Assembly (NCBI GenBank): GCA_002385465.1
Contig: DGDN01000097.1
Span: 7,747-25,137 of the forward strand
Length of the DNA: 17,391 nucleotides
DNA from: Candidatus Fermentithermobacillaceae bacterium UBA3951
GTDB taxonomy: Bacteria > Bacillota > Sulfobacillia > Fermentithermobacillales > Fermentithermobacillaceae
Direction of reading: 5' to 3'
Part shown: one piece after another, positions 7,772 to 15,228 of the stretch
How positions within the stretch are numbered: position 1 is the stretch's first letter
How the letters are laid out: each line of letters starts with the position of its first letter
Translations under genes and position numbers: made by a program
The notes under the pieces: generated by a model
Databases searched by the model: none
Told to the model about the DNA's origin: nothing
Seen by the model: only the letters and a program-made list of their open reading frames with translations

Positions 7772-8602
7772 TTAACGGGCGCTTAAGTCCTTGGCCACTT
7801 CAGGGGCCAGCACAAAGGCCCTTCTGTGGATCTCGGGTGAATAGTACCTGAAGGCAATGCCTCCTGCGTCGCGTGCCGGCTCACTGGGGTCAGGTCCAAG
7901 GGTCGCGCAGGTGTAGCTCCAGAAACCTCCCGGGTACGTGGGCATAGGCCCCGTGTAGAGCTTTGCGACCGGAAATACGCTTGAGATCCGTCCAAAGACC
8001 ATCTTCACTATATCAGGCATGAAGATGGGGTTCTCGGTCTGAGCCGCCATGATTCCGCCGGGACGAAGAGCGCCTTTTATGGACCGGTAGAACTCCTCAC
8101 GGAAGAGAGCTTCCCCGGGCCCGATGGGGTCGGTGGAATCGACGATGACCACGTCGTATTCCTCTTTGGCCTCAGCCACGAAGTCAAGCCCGTTGGCTAT
8201 GACAACCCTTGCCCTCGGGTCGCTGAACCCTGTATTCCACTGGGGCAGGAACTTCTTCGAAGCCTCGATCACACCTTCGTCAATATCTACAAGGGTCGCG
8301 CGCTTCACCGTTCTGTGCTTGAGCACCTCTCGCAGCGAACCGCCATCTCCGCCCCCGACGATGAGTACTTCTTCGGGGTTGGGATGCGCAAGGAGGGGAA
8401 CGTGAACCAGGCATTCATGGTAGATGTGCTCGTCAACCTCGGTTGTCTGGATCACGTCATCCAGTACAAGGATGCGGCCCAAAGCTTCGGTGTCGTATAC
8501 CGCCAATTCCTGGAACTTAGTCTTTGTCTTATGGACCAGAGACTTAACTTGGACCGACAGCTTGAGACCGGGTATCCACTCCTCGGTGAACCAAAGTTCC
8601 AC
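7772..8602 (-). CDS. speE: spermidine synthase (polyamine aminopropyltransferase)
   Basis: It transfers the aminopropyl group of decarboxylated S-adenosylmethionine to putrescine or a related amine. The 276-residue protein has the N-terminal strand domain (MELWFTEEWIPGLKLSVQVK), the nucleotide loop GGGDGGSLRE at about 83-92, and the catalytic segment DSTDPIGPG beginning at D155 with D158. FWSYTCATLG near the C-terminus is also typical. The start was set at GTG 8600-8602: GAGGAG lies about nine bases upstream and the family N-terminus begins here. A longer frame reaching 8650 would start inside the -10 promoter box, so it is rejected. No AdoMet decarboxylase gene is in the window. The gene heads the speE-speB-argS operon. 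Confidence 0.94.
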   Translation of the reverse strand: MELWFTEEWIPGLKLSVQVKSLVHKTKTKFQELAVYDTEALGRILVLDDVIQTTEVDEHIYHECLVHVPLLAHPNPEEVLIVGGGDGGSLREVLKHRTVKRATLVDIDEGVIEASKKFLPQWNTGFSDPRARVVIANGLDFVAEAKEEYDVVIVDSTDPIGPGEALFREEFYRSIKGALRPGGIMAAQTENPIFMPDIVKMVFGRISSVFPVAKLYTGPMPTYPGGFWSYTCATLGPDPSEPARDAGGIAFRYYSPEIHRRAFVLAPEVAKDLSAR

Positions 8603-8648
8603 TGCACTCACTCCTCGTACCCAGAAAAGTCCGGAAAACATCGAACGC

Positions 8649-8677
8649 ATTATACCAGATATGGGTTAAGGACAAAA
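8649..8677 (-). promoter_or_regulatory. sigma-A promoter of speE-speB-argS
   Basis: On the minus strand a perfect TATAAT (8649-8654) is preceded by TTTTGT (8672-8677) with a 17-base spacer; TTGTCC with 15 bases is a second -35 reading. Transcription would begin near 8642, about 40 bases before the GTG start of speE. This fixes the speE start downstream of 8642. Confidence 0.75.
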
Positions 8678-8749
8678 CTTAGAGGGAGACGCGGGTATTT
8701 TGCCCGGCGCGCCTCTTCCAAGTACTTTGAGTAGTCGATCTCGGTTGGA

Positions 8750-10963
8750 GTGGGGATATTGAGAGGAGAGCAAAAGGACGTCCGTAATACGACCCCGGGG
8801 ACGCGGAAAGCCGGACGGCGGTTGTCCGAGCGGAGCGTTAAGTCGGGTATCGTCTTCGCCCTGAAATCGCTTTTCTTCGCGGGGCTCTTATTTGTCACCG
8901 TGTTCCTCGGCCTGGTCTTATTTCTCCCCTTGCCCAAGGCGCCGGTCCCCCAAGCCACCAAGGTTTATGACATAAAAGGCCGGCCGGTCTCATCGCTTTT
9001 CGTGGAGAACAGGACCGTAATCCCCTCTTCGGACATGCCGGATGTCCTTAAGAAGGCCGTCGTCGCAGTAGAAGACATGCGTTTCTACTCCCACCACGGG
9101 TTCGATATACAAGCCATAGGCAGGGCCCTCCTCAGGAACCTCAAGGCCCGGGAAATCCGCGAGGGCGGCAGCACCATAAGCCAGCAGCTGGCCAAGAACT
9201 TGTTCCTCACCCATGAACGGACGCTCCGGAGAAAGGTCATAGAGCTCGTCTACACACTGAAACTTGAGATGCGGTACACAAAAGACGAGATCCTGACCGC
9301 GTACATCAACGAAATATACTGGGGCCACGGTTTCTGGGGGTGTGAGGTTGCATCCCGGGGCTATTTCGGGAAGAGCGCAAAGGACCTTAACCTGGCCGAG
9401 GCCGCCCTCCTCGCGGGCATCATCCGGAGCCCCGAGTACTACTCGCCCTACCACAACATGGAGAGGGCCATTGAACGCCGGGCGGTCACCTTGGCCCTCA
9501 TGAGGGAGCAAGGGTACATTACCGAGGAGGAAGAAGCCGGGGCCAACGAGGAGCCCGTGGAGTTAACAGGCTTGCCTGAAAGCGCAGCGCCCTACTTCGT
9601 AAGCTACGTGGTGGCCGACATCGGCACACGCCACCCGGAAATAGCCAGGGATATCTACCGCGGCGGATACCAGATCTACACCACCCTGGATCTCGACATG
9701 CAGAAGGCCGCCGAAGAAGCCTTTGAGAAGTACATGCCCAAGGGCGAGAAGGACTCGCAGGGGATCACCCAGCCCCAAGGAGCGCTTGTAGCCATAGACC
9801 CTGCCACCGGACATATAAAAGCGCTCATAGGCGGCAGGAGCTGGGAGGAGACCAAGCTCAACCGGGCGTACCAGGTGAGGCGCCAGCCGGGTTCGGCTTT
9901 CAAGATCTTCCTGTACACCGCCCTGGTTGATTCTAAACACCCTGTCACCGAAACCAAGGTCTGTGAGCCGGTGGACTATCCGGGGGCATCCCCGGGAGAC
10001 ACATACAGACCCGTGGACTACGGCAGAAACCCCTATCATTACGCCCCGCTCACTATGAGGACGGCAGTGGCCATCTCCGACAACGTCGTGGCCACTCGCT
10101 GGGCGCAGGAGATCGGGCCGTCTGCGATAGCGAGCTATGCGGCAAAGATGGGGGTGAAAAGCCCCCTTGAGCCGACTATCCCGCTGGCCCTTGGAGCTTC
10201 CGAAGTGACGCCTCTCGAGATGACCGTTGCGGCGGCAACCCTCGCGTCGGGCGGGGTGCGGCCGGAACCTCTCCTGGTCCTCAAACTCGTCGACCCTTCG
10301 GGGATGGTCATCGAAGAAGACACGGTGAAGCGCACCCCGGTACTGGACGAAGGGACTGCGTACATAGTGACCAGCCTGCTCCGGTCCGTTTTCGCTCCCG
10401 AAGGGACGGCGTCCGGGCTTGAGGCGTTCTTGGGAAACCGGCCTGTCGCCGGCAAGACGGGCACCACCGACGGCGAGCGGGAAGCCTGGTTTGTGGGTTA
10501 TACCAGGGACCTCGCGTGCTCTGTCTATGTGGGCTGGGACAACAGGGAGAAATCTCTCCCCGGGACAGGGGCCGCCGTTGCAGGGCCGGTGTGGGCGGCT
10601 TTCATGGGGAACGCCCACCGGAACATTCCCGTGAGAGACTGGGAACTACCCAGGAACGTTACCTGGGCCGCGGTTTGCAGCGAAACGGGTCTCCTGGCCG
10701 GACCAACGTGTTACCCCCGGCATTATGAGGTCTTCCGGAAGGACGCCCTCCCACCGGTCGACAGCACGAACCACTTCAGGCTACCCGGGTGGCTCAGGGG
10801 AATGCTCTTTCCCGAACTCTTCCTGCCGGGCACCTCCCCCGGAAGAAGCGAAGACCCGGGACAAGGACATGAAAACCGGGCGAGGGCCCCTATGGTTTAC
10901 CCCGTAGAAGCCCCCGTCCCCGGCCAGTCCGCGTCGACCGGTCCGTTTGGACCGTCGCCCTAA
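8750..10963 (+). CDS. class A penicillin-binding protein (PBP1A-type transglycosylase/transpeptidase)
   Basis: This bifunctional peptidoglycan synthase has 737 residues. A short basic cytoplasmic tail is followed by one membrane segment (about 33-60). The glycosyltransferase family 51 domain (about 75-260) carries EDMRFYSHHG with catalytic E108, GGSTISQQLAKN (139-150) and the RKVIELVYTLKLE segment. The transpeptidase domain shows the three penicillin-binding motifs: SAFK (S382, K385), SDN (443-445) and KTG (569-571). The tail after about 680 is Pro/Gly-rich. The start could be GTG 8750 or, with better spacing from GGAGTGGGG, TTG 8759 three codons later. It is divergent from speE and convergent with htrA. 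It is the only gene on the plus strand apart from the one at the right edge. Confidence 0.95.
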   Translation: MGILRGEQKDVRNTTPGTRKAGRRLSERSVKSGIVFALKSLFFAGLLFVTVFLGLVLFLPLPKAPVPQATKVYDIKGRPVSSLFVENRTVIPSSDMPDVLKKAVVAVEDMRFYSHHGFDIQAIGRALLRNLKAREIREGGSTISQQLAKNLFLTHERTLRRKVIELVYTLKLEMRYTKDEILTAYINEIYWGHGFWGCEVASRGYFGKSAKDLNLAEAALLAGIIRSPEYYSPYHNMERAIERRAVTLALMREQGYITEEEEAGANEEPVELTGLPESAAPYFVSYVVADIGTRHPEIARDIYRGGYQIYTTLDLDMQKAAEEAFEKYMPKGEKDSQGITQPQGALVAIDPATGHIKALIGGRSWEETKLNRAYQVRRQPGSAFKIFLYTALVDSKHPVTETKVCEPVDYPGASPGDTYRPVDYGRNPYHYAPLTMRTAVAISDNVVATRWAQEIGPSAIASYAAKMGVKSPLEPTIPLALGASEVTPLEMTVAAATLASGGVRPEPLLVLKLVDPSGMVIEEDTVKRTPVLDEGTAYIVTSLLRSVFAPEGTASGLEAFLGNRPVAGKTGTTDGEREAWFVGYTRDLACSVYVGWDNREKSLPGTGAAVAGPVWAAFMGNAHRNIPVRDWELPRNVTWAAVCSETGLLAGPTCYPRHYEVFRKDALPPVDSTNHFRLPGWLRGMLFPELFLPGTSPGRSEDPGQGHENRARAPMVYPVEAPVPGQSASTGPFGPSP
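10935..10957 (+). other. stem-loop at the end of the penicillin-binding protein gene
   Basis: CGAC-C-GGTCC (10935-10944) pairs with GGACC-GTCG (10949-10957) around a GTTT loop, giving nine pairs with one bulged C. It overlaps the last codons before the TAA, in the very short (26-base) convergent gap with htrA. There is no T tract, so a simple intrinsic terminator is not supported; it may still help to separate the two converging transcripts. Confidence 0.4.
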
Positions 10964-10989
10964 ACTATATTCCGCCTCCCCGTCCCGCC

Positions 10990-12147
10990 CTAGCTGCGGG
11001 CTTCGTCGAGGGTCACCTCCAGCACGATCTCTTGATTACCCCGGAGCACTTTCACCTTGAGCGTCTCTCCCGGAGACCTCTCCGACAGGTAAGCCTGGAT
11101 GGCTGCCACCTTGTTTACCTGCATTCCGCCGAGCTCGAGGATGATGTCTCCTTCCCTCATTCCCGCCCTATGAGCGGCACTACCGGTTTCAACTCTGTGG
11201 ACATATACACCGCGGTCGATTTTTATGGACGGGTTGTTCCGCCGGACGATCTCTTTGTCGACCAGCCTGACGCCCATCATGGCCCTCCTCACCCGGCCGG
11301 TCTTGATGATCTCTTCCGCCACCCTCTTTACCTGGTTGGAAGGGATGGCAAAACCCATGCCCTCAACCTCGGAGGAAGCCAGTTTCATTGAGTTCAGGCC
11401 GATGACTTCCCCTCTTGCGTTAACGAGGGGCCCTCCGCTGTTCCCGGGGTTTATAACGGCGTCCGTTTGGATGAGCCGGATAGCCGAATCTTGGCTGATG
11501 TTCAGGATCCTGTCTACGCCCGAGATAATGCCCGCGGTTACCGTCCGGCTGAACTCCATACCCAGCGGGTTCCCTATCGCCACCGCCAGCTGGCCTATTT
11601 TCACGTTGTCCGAGTCGCCGAAGTCGGCCGTGGGAAGGCCGGTTGCGTCGATCTTGATCACCGCGAGGTCGGTGGACTTCTCGGCGCCTACCACGGTGGC
11701 AGGGAAGCTCCGCCCGTCTGCGAGGAATACGGTGAGCGACTTGGCGTTGGCGACCACGTGCTCGTTGGTCACGATGTAACCGTCCTCGGAGACTATGAGG
11801 CCGGTACCGCCCGTATCCTGCACGTACTCTCTTCCAAAGAAGTCGTATCCTATAAACGCCTGGTTTGTAATACCTACAACTGCCGGGCTGACTTCCTGGG
11901 CGACAAGCATAATCGCCGCATAAGGGTCTTTTAGGTCCTCGGCGTTTAGGTAGACCGGGGCGGGTATGACAGTCGACGGCGTGCCGGGATCAGACGAGCC
12001 CACGAGGAGGTTGCCCGTCCTGTGCATTAAGATTTGGGGTGCGATGCCCAAGACAAGGAACCCCCCGATGACGGCGCCTACGATCCCCACCATGAGATAT
12101 GACCAGAAAGACGGCCTCCTCTCTCGTACCGGAGCATCGTAATCCAT
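10990..12147 (-). CDS. htrA: HtrA/DegP-family membrane-anchored serine protease
   Basis: This envelope quality-control protease degrades misfolded extracytoplasmic proteins. The 385-residue protein has one N-terminal membrane anchor (about 16-35, inside-to-outside, no cleavage site needed), a trypsin-like domain with catalytic triad H130 (TNEHVV), D160 (STDLAVI) and S237 (PGNSGGP), and one C-terminal PDZ domain (about 285-380, with GDIILELGG). This is the usual layout of Gram-positive HtrA. The ATG start has AAGGAGGG about eight bases upstream. It lies 129 bases downstream of murA, and the gap has several small repeats, so it may have its own stress-controlled promoter. It converges on the penicillin-binding protein gene. 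Confidence 0.94.
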   Translation of the reverse strand: MDYDAPVRERRPSFWSYLMVGIVGAVIGGFLVLGIAPQILMHRTGNLLVGSSDPGTPSTVIPAPVYLNAEDLKDPYAAIMLVAQEVSPAVVGITNQAFIGYDFFGREYVQDTGGTGLIVSEDGYIVTNEHVVANAKSLTVFLADGRSFPATVVGAEKSTDLAVIKIDATGLPTADFGDSDNVKIGQLAVAIGNPLGMEFSRTVTAGIISGVDRILNISQDSAIRLIQTDAVINPGNSGGPLVNARGEVIGLNSMKLASSEVEGMGFAIPSNQVKRVAEEIIKTGRVRRAMMGVRLVDKEIVRRNNPSIKIDRGVYVHRVETGSAAHRAGMREGDIILELGGMQVNKVAAIQAYLSERSPGETLKVKVLRGNQEIVLEVTLDEARS

Positions 12148-12162
12148 GAGAACGCCCTCCTT

Positions 12163-12252
12163 CTTGTCCGGAAGTATATGGTCACAAGAGCCTTAAATAG
12201 TACACTTGTCTCCGGAAATGAGTGTATCAAACCGCCTTGTCTTCGGGTTTGA
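12163..12252. repeat. repeated CTTGTC-CGG motif and dyads in the murA-htrA gap
   Basis: Three related copies run in the same direction: CTTGTCCGGAAGT (12163-12175), CTTGTCTCCGGAAAT (12205-12219) and CTTGTCTTCGG (12236-12246). An inverted ACAAG (12184-12188) lies between the first two, so CTTGT, ACAAG and CTTGT are 21 bases apart. Two dyads overlap them: TACACT/AGTGTA (12201-12226) and TCAAACC/GGTTTGA (12227-12252). A regulator site or a weak murA terminator could explain them. No clear sigma-A promoter was found. Confidence 0.45.
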
Positions 12253-12276
12253 ACAATGTTTTAAGGGAGTAGGGGC

Positions 12277-13530
12277 TCAGTCCGGGCGGATCTCTACCTG
12301 GGCTCCGAGACCTCTTAGTTTTTCGTCCACCATCTCATAACCCCTTGAGATGATCTCGAGCCCGTAGACTTCCGTCACTCCTTCGGCCGAAAGCCCGGCT
12401 ATCATAAGGCTGGCGCCCGCCCTCAGGTCGTTTGCCTTGACCGGAGCACCCACAAGCCTCGGGACGCCTTCCACAATGGCCGTCTTCCCTTCAACCTTGA
12501 TCTTTGCCCCCATCTTGACGAGCTCCGAAACATAGCCGAGCCGGTTGTCATAGATGGACTCCTGGACAACGCTGACGCCTTCGGCGCGAGAGAGCACCGC
12601 CACAAGAGGTTGCTGGGCGTCTGTAGGAAAGCCCGGGTAGGGGAGAGTTTTCACGTTGAGTGCCTTGGGCCGTTCAGGCCCCAAGACCCTTACGTAGTCG
12701 CCGTTTTCCTCGATTATCGCGCCTGCTTCGCGGAGTTTGGCGCTCACCGGCTCGAGGTGTTTCGTGATGACATTCTTCACCGTGACATCGCCGCCGGTCG
12801 CTGCCGCCGCCATCATGTAGGTGTCGGCCTCAATGTCGTCAGGGATAACTGAATGGTCGGCGCCCCTCAGTTCCTTGACGCCCCTTATGCGCACAACGTC
12901 GGTGCCCGCGCCCTGGACCCTTGCACCCATGGCGTTCAGGAAATTGGCGAGATCGACGACATGGGGTTCTTTAGCTGCGTTTTCAATGACGGTGGTACCT
13001 TCTGCCCGGGATGCCGCCAGCATGATGTTTATTGTTGCTCCTACGCTGGGGAAATCGAGATACACCGGAGACCCGACCAGCTTCTTGGCCTTTAGCCTCA
13101 CCACACCGCCTTCGACGGAGACATCCGCGCCCAAAGCCCGGAAGCCCTTGAGGTGCTGGTCTACGGGACGGGGGCCTATGTCGCAACCGCCGGGCAAGCC
13201 TACCTCCGCCTGACCGAATTTGGCCAGCAAGACTCCCATGAGGTAATAGGAAGCGCGTAGTTTTCTGACAAGGTCGTAAGGCGCGATATGCGAGACAAAC
13301 CCATTGGGAGCAACGGTCATGGTGCTTCCGTCCATGGTGACCACTGCACCCAAATCCTTGAGTATCTCGGCAAACACAGCCACATCGTTTATCCTGGGGA
13401 CATTATCGAGAGCGCTCGTTCCTTCGCCCAAGAGAGCTGCAGGGATAATAGCAACCGAGGAGTTCTTCGACCCCCCTATGGTAACCTCACCGTGAAGCCG
13501 GCACCTTCCGCGTATAACAAGCTTCGACAT
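12277..13530 (-). CDS. murA: UDP-N-acetylglucosamine 1-carboxyvinyltransferase
   Basis: It transfers enolpyruvate from PEP to UDP-GlcNAc, the first committed step of peptidoglycan synthesis, in the cytosol. The 417-residue length is standard. The substrate-contact residues K22 and N23 (GGSKNSS), the active-site cysteine C116 in LPGGCDIGPRPVD (the fosfomycin target) and D304 in FPTDAQQP are all present. The ATG start has GGTAGGAG about ten bases upstream. The M23 peptidase gene ends 121 bases before it and htrA begins 129 bases after it, all on the same strand. Many Clostridia have two murA copies; which one this is cannot be decided here. Confidence 0.96.
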   Translation of the reverse strand: MSKLVIRGRCRLHGEVTIGGSKNSSVAIIPAALLGEGTSALDNVPRINDVAVFAEILKDLGAVVTMDGSTMTVAPNGFVSHIAPYDLVRKLRASYYLMGVLLAKFGQAEVGLPGGCDIGPRPVDQHLKGFRALGADVSVEGGVVRLKAKKLVGSPVYLDFPSVGATINIMLAASRAEGTTVIENAAKEPHVVDLANFLNAMGARVQGAGTDVVRIRGVKELRGADHSVIPDDIEADTYMMAAAATGGDVTVKNVITKHLEPVSAKLREAGAIIEENGDYVRVLGPERPKALNVKTLPYPGFPTDAQQPLVAVLSRAEGVSVVQESIYDNRLGYVSELVKMGAKIKVEGKTAIVEGVPRLVGAPVKANDLRAGASLMIAGLSAEGVTEVYGLEIISRGYEMVDEKLRGLGAQVEIRPD

Positions 13531-13651
13531 ATTAGACAGTCTCCTACCCCGTCATGAGCATCTAGTCCTACAATACGGCACGGCAGTACGCTTTCCTGCG
13601 TGGCTCGACAAACAGGCTGCAAGAAGATGCTGCCAAAAGGCGCCTTTCCGC

Positions 13652-15103
13652 TTACTCGTAGAAGCCCAACGGGTTCTTGGCTGCCCCGTTTATCCGCACC
13701 TCAAAGTGGAGGTGTGGGCCTGTAGACCTTCCGGTGGAACCGACGTAGCCGATGACCTGACCTTTGGTTACCGTCTGCCCCAGCTCCACCGCGATCTTCG
13801 ACAAGTGGGCGTACCGGGTCTCTTTGCCTCCGCCGTGATCTATCTTGACGAGATAGCCGTATCCGCCGTTCCATCCGGCAAAACTGACCATCCCAGAATC
13901 GGCTGCGAGGACCTCGGTACCGGTCTTGGCGGCTATGTCCACTCCTTCGTGCATGGTGCCCCAGCGCCAGCCGAAGTGGGAGCTTATCGTCCCCTGAGTG
14001 GGCCATACCATATCATCGGAGCCCATAGGCGGGACTTGCTTGGATCCGCGGGATATCTTCCTCGTTACGGGGTAAGAGAGGACTTTCTCACTCAAGGTCA
14101 CCCTGGAAATTTCCTTCCCGTTTTCCCTCATGATCTCCTGGGTGACTTCCTTGGAACCGCTCTTGCCTGCCTGGATGACCTTCTCCTGCCATGGCCACAG
14201 GCTATCGTCGTAACTTACTTCGACCGAATACGGTATCGATACCGTGTACGTGATTACTTCGCGCGACGCCAAGGTTATGTACGGGTCGGGGACGACCAAG
14301 TTTATCTTCTGACCTATCTGGAGGAGGTTGGGGTTGATCGTGGGGTTCGCCTTCAGGATATCTTCAAGCGTAAGACCGTTGGCGTTCGCTATCGCCCAGA
14401 GAGAGTCTCCCCTCTTGACCTCGTAGTTCATCACCTTGTCCGTGCCCCTTGTGAGGATCCTGACTGCCTCTTCGCGGGTCCGGAACATGCAAGTCGAAAC
14501 ATTCTTGGGTTCAAGGGAGACGTTTTCCTTGATAAGGACTTCTTCAATGACTTTCTGGTTGGAAGTGCCAATCTCGGCTATATAGTTGGCCCTGAGGTCG
14601 GCGAGGACTCCTCTCGCCTCTTCCTCGGAGTTAAGTGCCACTATGTCTACTCCTTCTACCGAGATCACATATCCTTGGGCAACGAAGGATACCTTGTCCC
14701 GGATGGCCTCGGCCAGCTCCTCTTCATCGGAGAGGACGATGTCTTTGGGCGGTCGGTCCAGTTCCTCTAAGGTGACTTGGCAATCGAGCACCACTTCTGT
14801 CCCTGTGGTCTGCCCTTCTGTCTCGAGCAGGCGGTCGACTATCGCTTTGTGGAGGTCTGCCGTTTCAGTGTAGCCAACGACCTCATCGCCTACCTTCACG
14901 GCGTAAACAGGTGTGGAGTTCGCACCTCTCGTAAACATGATCACGAGGGCTAACGCAAGAGCTGCTCCCAAGAACCACGGGCGCACTCGGAGTTTCGAGA
15001 GAGGCCGCCTGCGCCTTACACCGGGCCCCTTGAGACCGAGACTGTGCAAGCGATACGTATTCTTGTCCGTCCTTACCTTTGAAAGCTCTCTCTCCGCACC
15101 CAT
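13652..15103 (-). CDS. membrane-anchored LysM-G5-M23 family metallopeptidase
   Basis: This is an extracytoplasmic peptidoglycan-binding endopeptidase of 483 residues. A basic cytoplasmic tail is followed by one membrane anchor (about 42-58). A long alpha/beta region (65-220) resembles the N-terminal part of many clostridial G5/M23 proteins. A LysM domain (about 226-272, YEVKRGDSLWAIANANGL), a G5 domain (about 275-352) and the M23 domain (about 370-478) follow. Zinc and catalytic residues are intact: H376, H385xxxD389, H433 and H464xH466 in GPHLHFE. It should therefore be an active hydrolase, unlike degenerate SpoIIQ-type members. The ATG start lacks a strong ribosome binding site (GGGTCGG). 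It lies upstream of murA; the pair recalls the murA-spoIID-spoIIQ neighbourhood of sporulating Bacillota, but sporulation use is not shown. Confidence 0.92.
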   Translation of the reverse strand: MGAERELSKVRTDKNTYRLHSLGLKGPGVRRRRPLSKLRVRPWFLGAALALALVIMFTRGANSTPVYAVKVGDEVVGYTETADLHKAIVDRLLETEGQTTGTEVVLDCQVTLEELDRPPKDIVLSDEEELAEAIRDKVSFVAQGYVISVEGVDIVALNSEEEARGVLADLRANYIAEIGTSNQKVIEEVLIKENVSLEPKNVSTCMFRTREEAVRILTRGTDKVMNYEVKRGDSLWAIANANGLTLEDILKANPTINPNLLQIGQKINLVVPDPYITLASREVITYTVSIPYSVEVSYDDSLWPWQEKVIQAGKSGSKEVTQEIMRENGKEISRVTLSEKVLSYPVTRKISRGSKQVPPMGSDDMVWPTQGTISSHFGWRWGTMHEGVDIAAKTGTEVLAADSGMVSFAGWNGGYGYLVKIDHGGGKETRYAHLSKIAVELGQTVTKGQVIGYVGSTGRSTGPHLHFEVRINGAAKNPLGFYE

Positions 15104-15183
15104 CGTTACCGACCCGCACCCCGATTTGTGGTAGTAAACTTAATATCGGATTTTCTTTGCATAGTCTTACCAAGTGAAGCGGC

Positions 15184-15210
15184 TTCGAACCAAATCATGA
15201 TATTCGAACC
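15184..15210. repeat. direct repeat TTCGAACC x2
   Basis: Two identical copies of TTCGAACC (15184-15191 and 15203-15210) are 19 bases apart. Each contains the palindrome TTCGAA. They lie in the 125-base gap between the SCIFF maturase stop and the M23 peptidase start, 80 to 107 bases upstream of that start. The place fits an operator, but no promoter box could be tied to it. Confidence 0.5.
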
Positions 15211-15228
15211 AGCCCGTCCGATCTCCTC

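Noticed and set aside
8603..8650. Longer N-terminus of spermidine synthase starting at 8650
   Set aside because: That start lies inside the TATAAT box and upstream of the predicted transcript start; the GTG at 8602 has a ribosome binding site and the family N-terminus.
9563..10618. Minus-strand frame of 351 codons opposite the penicillin-binding protein
   Set aside because: It is Arg/His/Gly/Pro-rich with no domain, and is fully antisense to intact transglycosylase and transpeptidase motifs.
13636..13647. Perfect palindrome AAAGGCGCCTTT just after the M23 peptidase stop
   Set aside because: It has no loop to form a hairpin efficiently and no T tract; a 12-base palindrome alone is not enough to call a terminator or operator.
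13706..14770. Plus-strand frame of 354 codons opposite the LysM-G5-M23 peptidase
   Set aside because: It is a shadow of a gene with intact catalytic motifs; no promoter or ribosome binding site is visible for it.
15184..15210. Minus-strand GGTTCGAAT resembling the T-loop of a tRNA
   Set aside because: The flanks cannot pair into a T stem and no D or anticodon arm or acceptor stem is present; the second copy also has no tRNA around it.
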